From: Ruminococcus flavefaciens
GTDB lineage: Bacteria; Bacillota; Clostridia; Oscillospirales; Ruminococcaceae
Assembly: GCA_002310115.1 (NCBI GenBank)
Contig: DBYI01000061.1
Span: 1 to 14,961, forward strand
Reading direction: 5' to 3'
DNA length: 14,961 nt
Under the pieces are notes generated by a model. That model was not told the DNA's origin. It searched no databases and was given only the letters and a program-made list of their open reading frames with translations. A program made the position numbers and the translations under genes. Each line of letters opens with the position of its first letter. The first letter of the stretch is position 1. Of this stretch, positions 13,907 through 14,961 are shown piece after piece.

Positions 13907-14373
13907 CAAAATATTCGCAATATTCTGTCTAATATGCTAAATTTTATTCGGCGAACACATTTTCATCACTTACAGCTTCCGATATCAACGTATATACGTG
14001 CAAAAGCAGAATGGATACCTGCTGATTATAATTAACAAAGGATAAAAAAATGGTATTACCACTGCTGCCCGTCTGCGGTATTACGACTGTAGTCAAATTT
14101 AGTCCGATAAATCGAACGCTCTCATTTTATAATAGTATATGTTAGATAAAAAGCTCATGGATGATGTGTTTTTTTAATACAAACAAGTTTAAAAAGTCCA
14201 CAAATGTCCTCAAACGTTAGACCGAAATGTTCAAAGTTTTCAACCGTGCAGAATACTCTTATGAAGCCGAGTTATTGCAAAAGAAACTGCAACAAAAATT
14301 TTTGTACCATCAATTATATGTTTGTACAATATGCACTTTTCACGAAATTTCTGTTATTTTTTTGTCGAACCTC
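13907..14373. other. Divergent intergenic region with palindromes, no convincing gene
   Basis: About 470 AT-rich bases between two divergent promoters. Contents: a 12-bp perfect palindrome ACGTATATACGT (13988-13999); AGCAG/CTGCT arms (14007-14025 area); an 8-bp direct repeat GGTATTAC at about 14052 and 14077; a palindrome CAAAAATTTTTG (14293-14304); and TTGTAC-N16-GTACAA arms (14302-14329) some 45 bp upstream of the gap -35 box. A 31-codon plus-strand ORF (14050-14145) with AAAGGA before its ATG is possible but unsupported. No tRNA, known riboswitch or clear terminator is visible. Confidence 0.5.
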
Positions 14374-14402
14374 TTGAAAAATTTTCCGAGTTGCTGTATA
14401 AT
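14374..14402 (+). promoter_or_regulatory. Sigma-A promoter of gap
   Basis: TTGAAA (14374-14379), a 17-bp spacer and TATAAT (14397-14402), with an AGGAGG ribosome binding site at 14421-14426, 8 nt before the ATG. The leader is short (about 25 nt) and both promoter and ribosome binding site are near consensus, as expected for a highly expressed glycolytic gene. Confidence 0.9.
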
Positions 14403-14434
14403 AATACCATACAAATTTTTAGGAGGTATATCCC

Positions 14435-14961
14435 ATGTCAGTTAAAGTTGCTATTAATGGTTTCGGTCGTATCGGCCGTCTTGCATTCAGACAGATGTTT
14501 GATGCTCCAGGTTATGAGGTAGTTGCTATCAACGACCTTACAAAGCCTTCAATGCTCGCTCAGCTTCTCAAGTATGATACAGCTCAGGGTGGTTACTGTG
14601 GAAAGATCGGTGAGAATCTTCACTCTGTTTCTGCAGACGACGAGAAGGGCACAATCACAGTTGACGGCAAGACACTTACAATTTATGCAAAGGCTAACGC
14701 TGCAGAGCTCCCTTGGGGTGAAATCGGCGTAGACGTTGTTCTCGAGTGCACAGGTTTCTACTGCTCAAAGGACAAGTCTCAGGCTCATATCGATGCTGGC
14801 GCTAAGAAGGTTGTTATCTCAGCTCCTGCTGGTAATGATCTTCCTACAATCGTTTACAGCGTTAACGAGAAGACTCTCACAAAGGATGACAAGATCATCT
14901 CAGCTGCTTCATGCACAACAAACTGCTTGGCACCTATGGCTAAGGCTCTTAACGATTATGC
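14435..14961 (+). CDS. gap: Glyceraldehyde-3-phosphate dehydrogenase, 5' part
   Basis: The first 175 codons of a protein that is normally about 335 residues; the window ends inside the gene. The Rossmann fold is marked by INGFGRIGR (7-15) and an Asp at position 34 (INDL), typical of NAD-preferring enzymes. The catalytic cysteine is Cys160 in SAASCTTNCLAP. The enzyme oxidises and phosphorylates glyceraldehyde-3-phosphate in glycolysis. Codon use is strongly biased (GCT, AAG, ATC, ACA dominate), consistent with high expression. It has its own promoter and is divergent from the era operon. Confidence 0.97.
   Translation, partial: MSVKVAINGFGRIGRLAFRQMFDAPGYEVVAINDLTKPSMLAQLLKYDTAQGGYCGKIGENLHSVSADDEKGTITVDGKTLTIYAKANAAELPWGEIGVDVVLECTGFYCSKDKSQAHIDAGAKKVVISAPAGNDLPTIVYSVNEKTLTKDDKIISAASCTTNCLAPMAKALNDY

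Noticed and set aside
14050..14090. Sequence like a 16S rRNA fragment (GTATTACC..CTGCTGCC)
   Set aside because: Only a short resemblance to common 16S primer sites with mismatches and wrong order; no rRNA context.
14227..14445. Plus-strand ORF of 72 codons before gap
   Set aside because: No ribosome binding site, AT-rich composition, and it runs across the gap promoter and start codon in another frame.
1..14961. CRISPR array, tRNA, toxin-antitoxin or defence genes
   Set aside because: No regularly spaced repeats, no cloverleaf and no protein of such families was seen in any frame.

Overview
The window looks like chromosomal DNA of a cellulolytic Ruminococcus (R. flavefaciens / R. albus type). 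The evidence is a secreted GH9 cellulase with a Thr-rich linker and a C-terminal dockerin, a Firmicutes era-yqzL-recO gene order, moderate GC, strong AGGAGG-type ribosome binding sites and consensus sigma-A promoters. The genus is an inference from domain architecture, not a proven assignment. Every gene is on the minus strand except a truncated gap gene at the right edge.

Left edge (1-3054): the 5' part (domain I) of a group IIC intron enters from outside the window. It sits immediately after the Rho-independent terminator of an ECF sigma factor / membrane anti-sigma pair (sigma 2355-2909, anti-sigma 254-2362). The terminator U-tract is complementary to a candidate EBS1 in the intron, so the mobile element and its target site can both be read here. 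The anti-sigma has a short cytoplasmic N-terminus, one membrane segment and a large extracytoplasmic part with repeated modules.

Cellulase unit (3015-5733): a monocistronic GH9-CBM3c-linker-dockerin enzyme with a clear promoter (TTGACA, 17 bp, CATAAT), an inverted repeat over the -35 box, a leader hairpin and a strong terminator.

Two-component system (5810-7518): a HisKA_3-type membrane histidine kinase and a NarL/LuxR-type response regulator, 11 nt apart, directly after mutS2.

Housekeeping operon (7556-13906): from one perfect consensus promoter run a CYTH-domain protein, PhoH-like ATPase, YbeY, Era, a 33-residue YqzL-like protein, RecO and, after a UUCG-capped hairpin, MutS2. Four of the junctions overlap. 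These genes link RNA/ribosome maturation (PhoH, YbeY, Era) with recombination functions (RecO, MutS2). No strong terminator is visible before the kinase/regulator pair, so read-through is possible.

Right edge (13828-14961): about 600 bp between divergent promoters, with several palindromes and one weak small ORF, then the first 175 codons of glyceraldehyde-3-phosphate dehydrogenase on the plus strand.

I found no convincing new defence or other multi-gene system. The best leads are the intron/terminator junction, the sigma/anti-sigma sensor with its repeated ectodomain, and the possible operator at the cellulase promoter.
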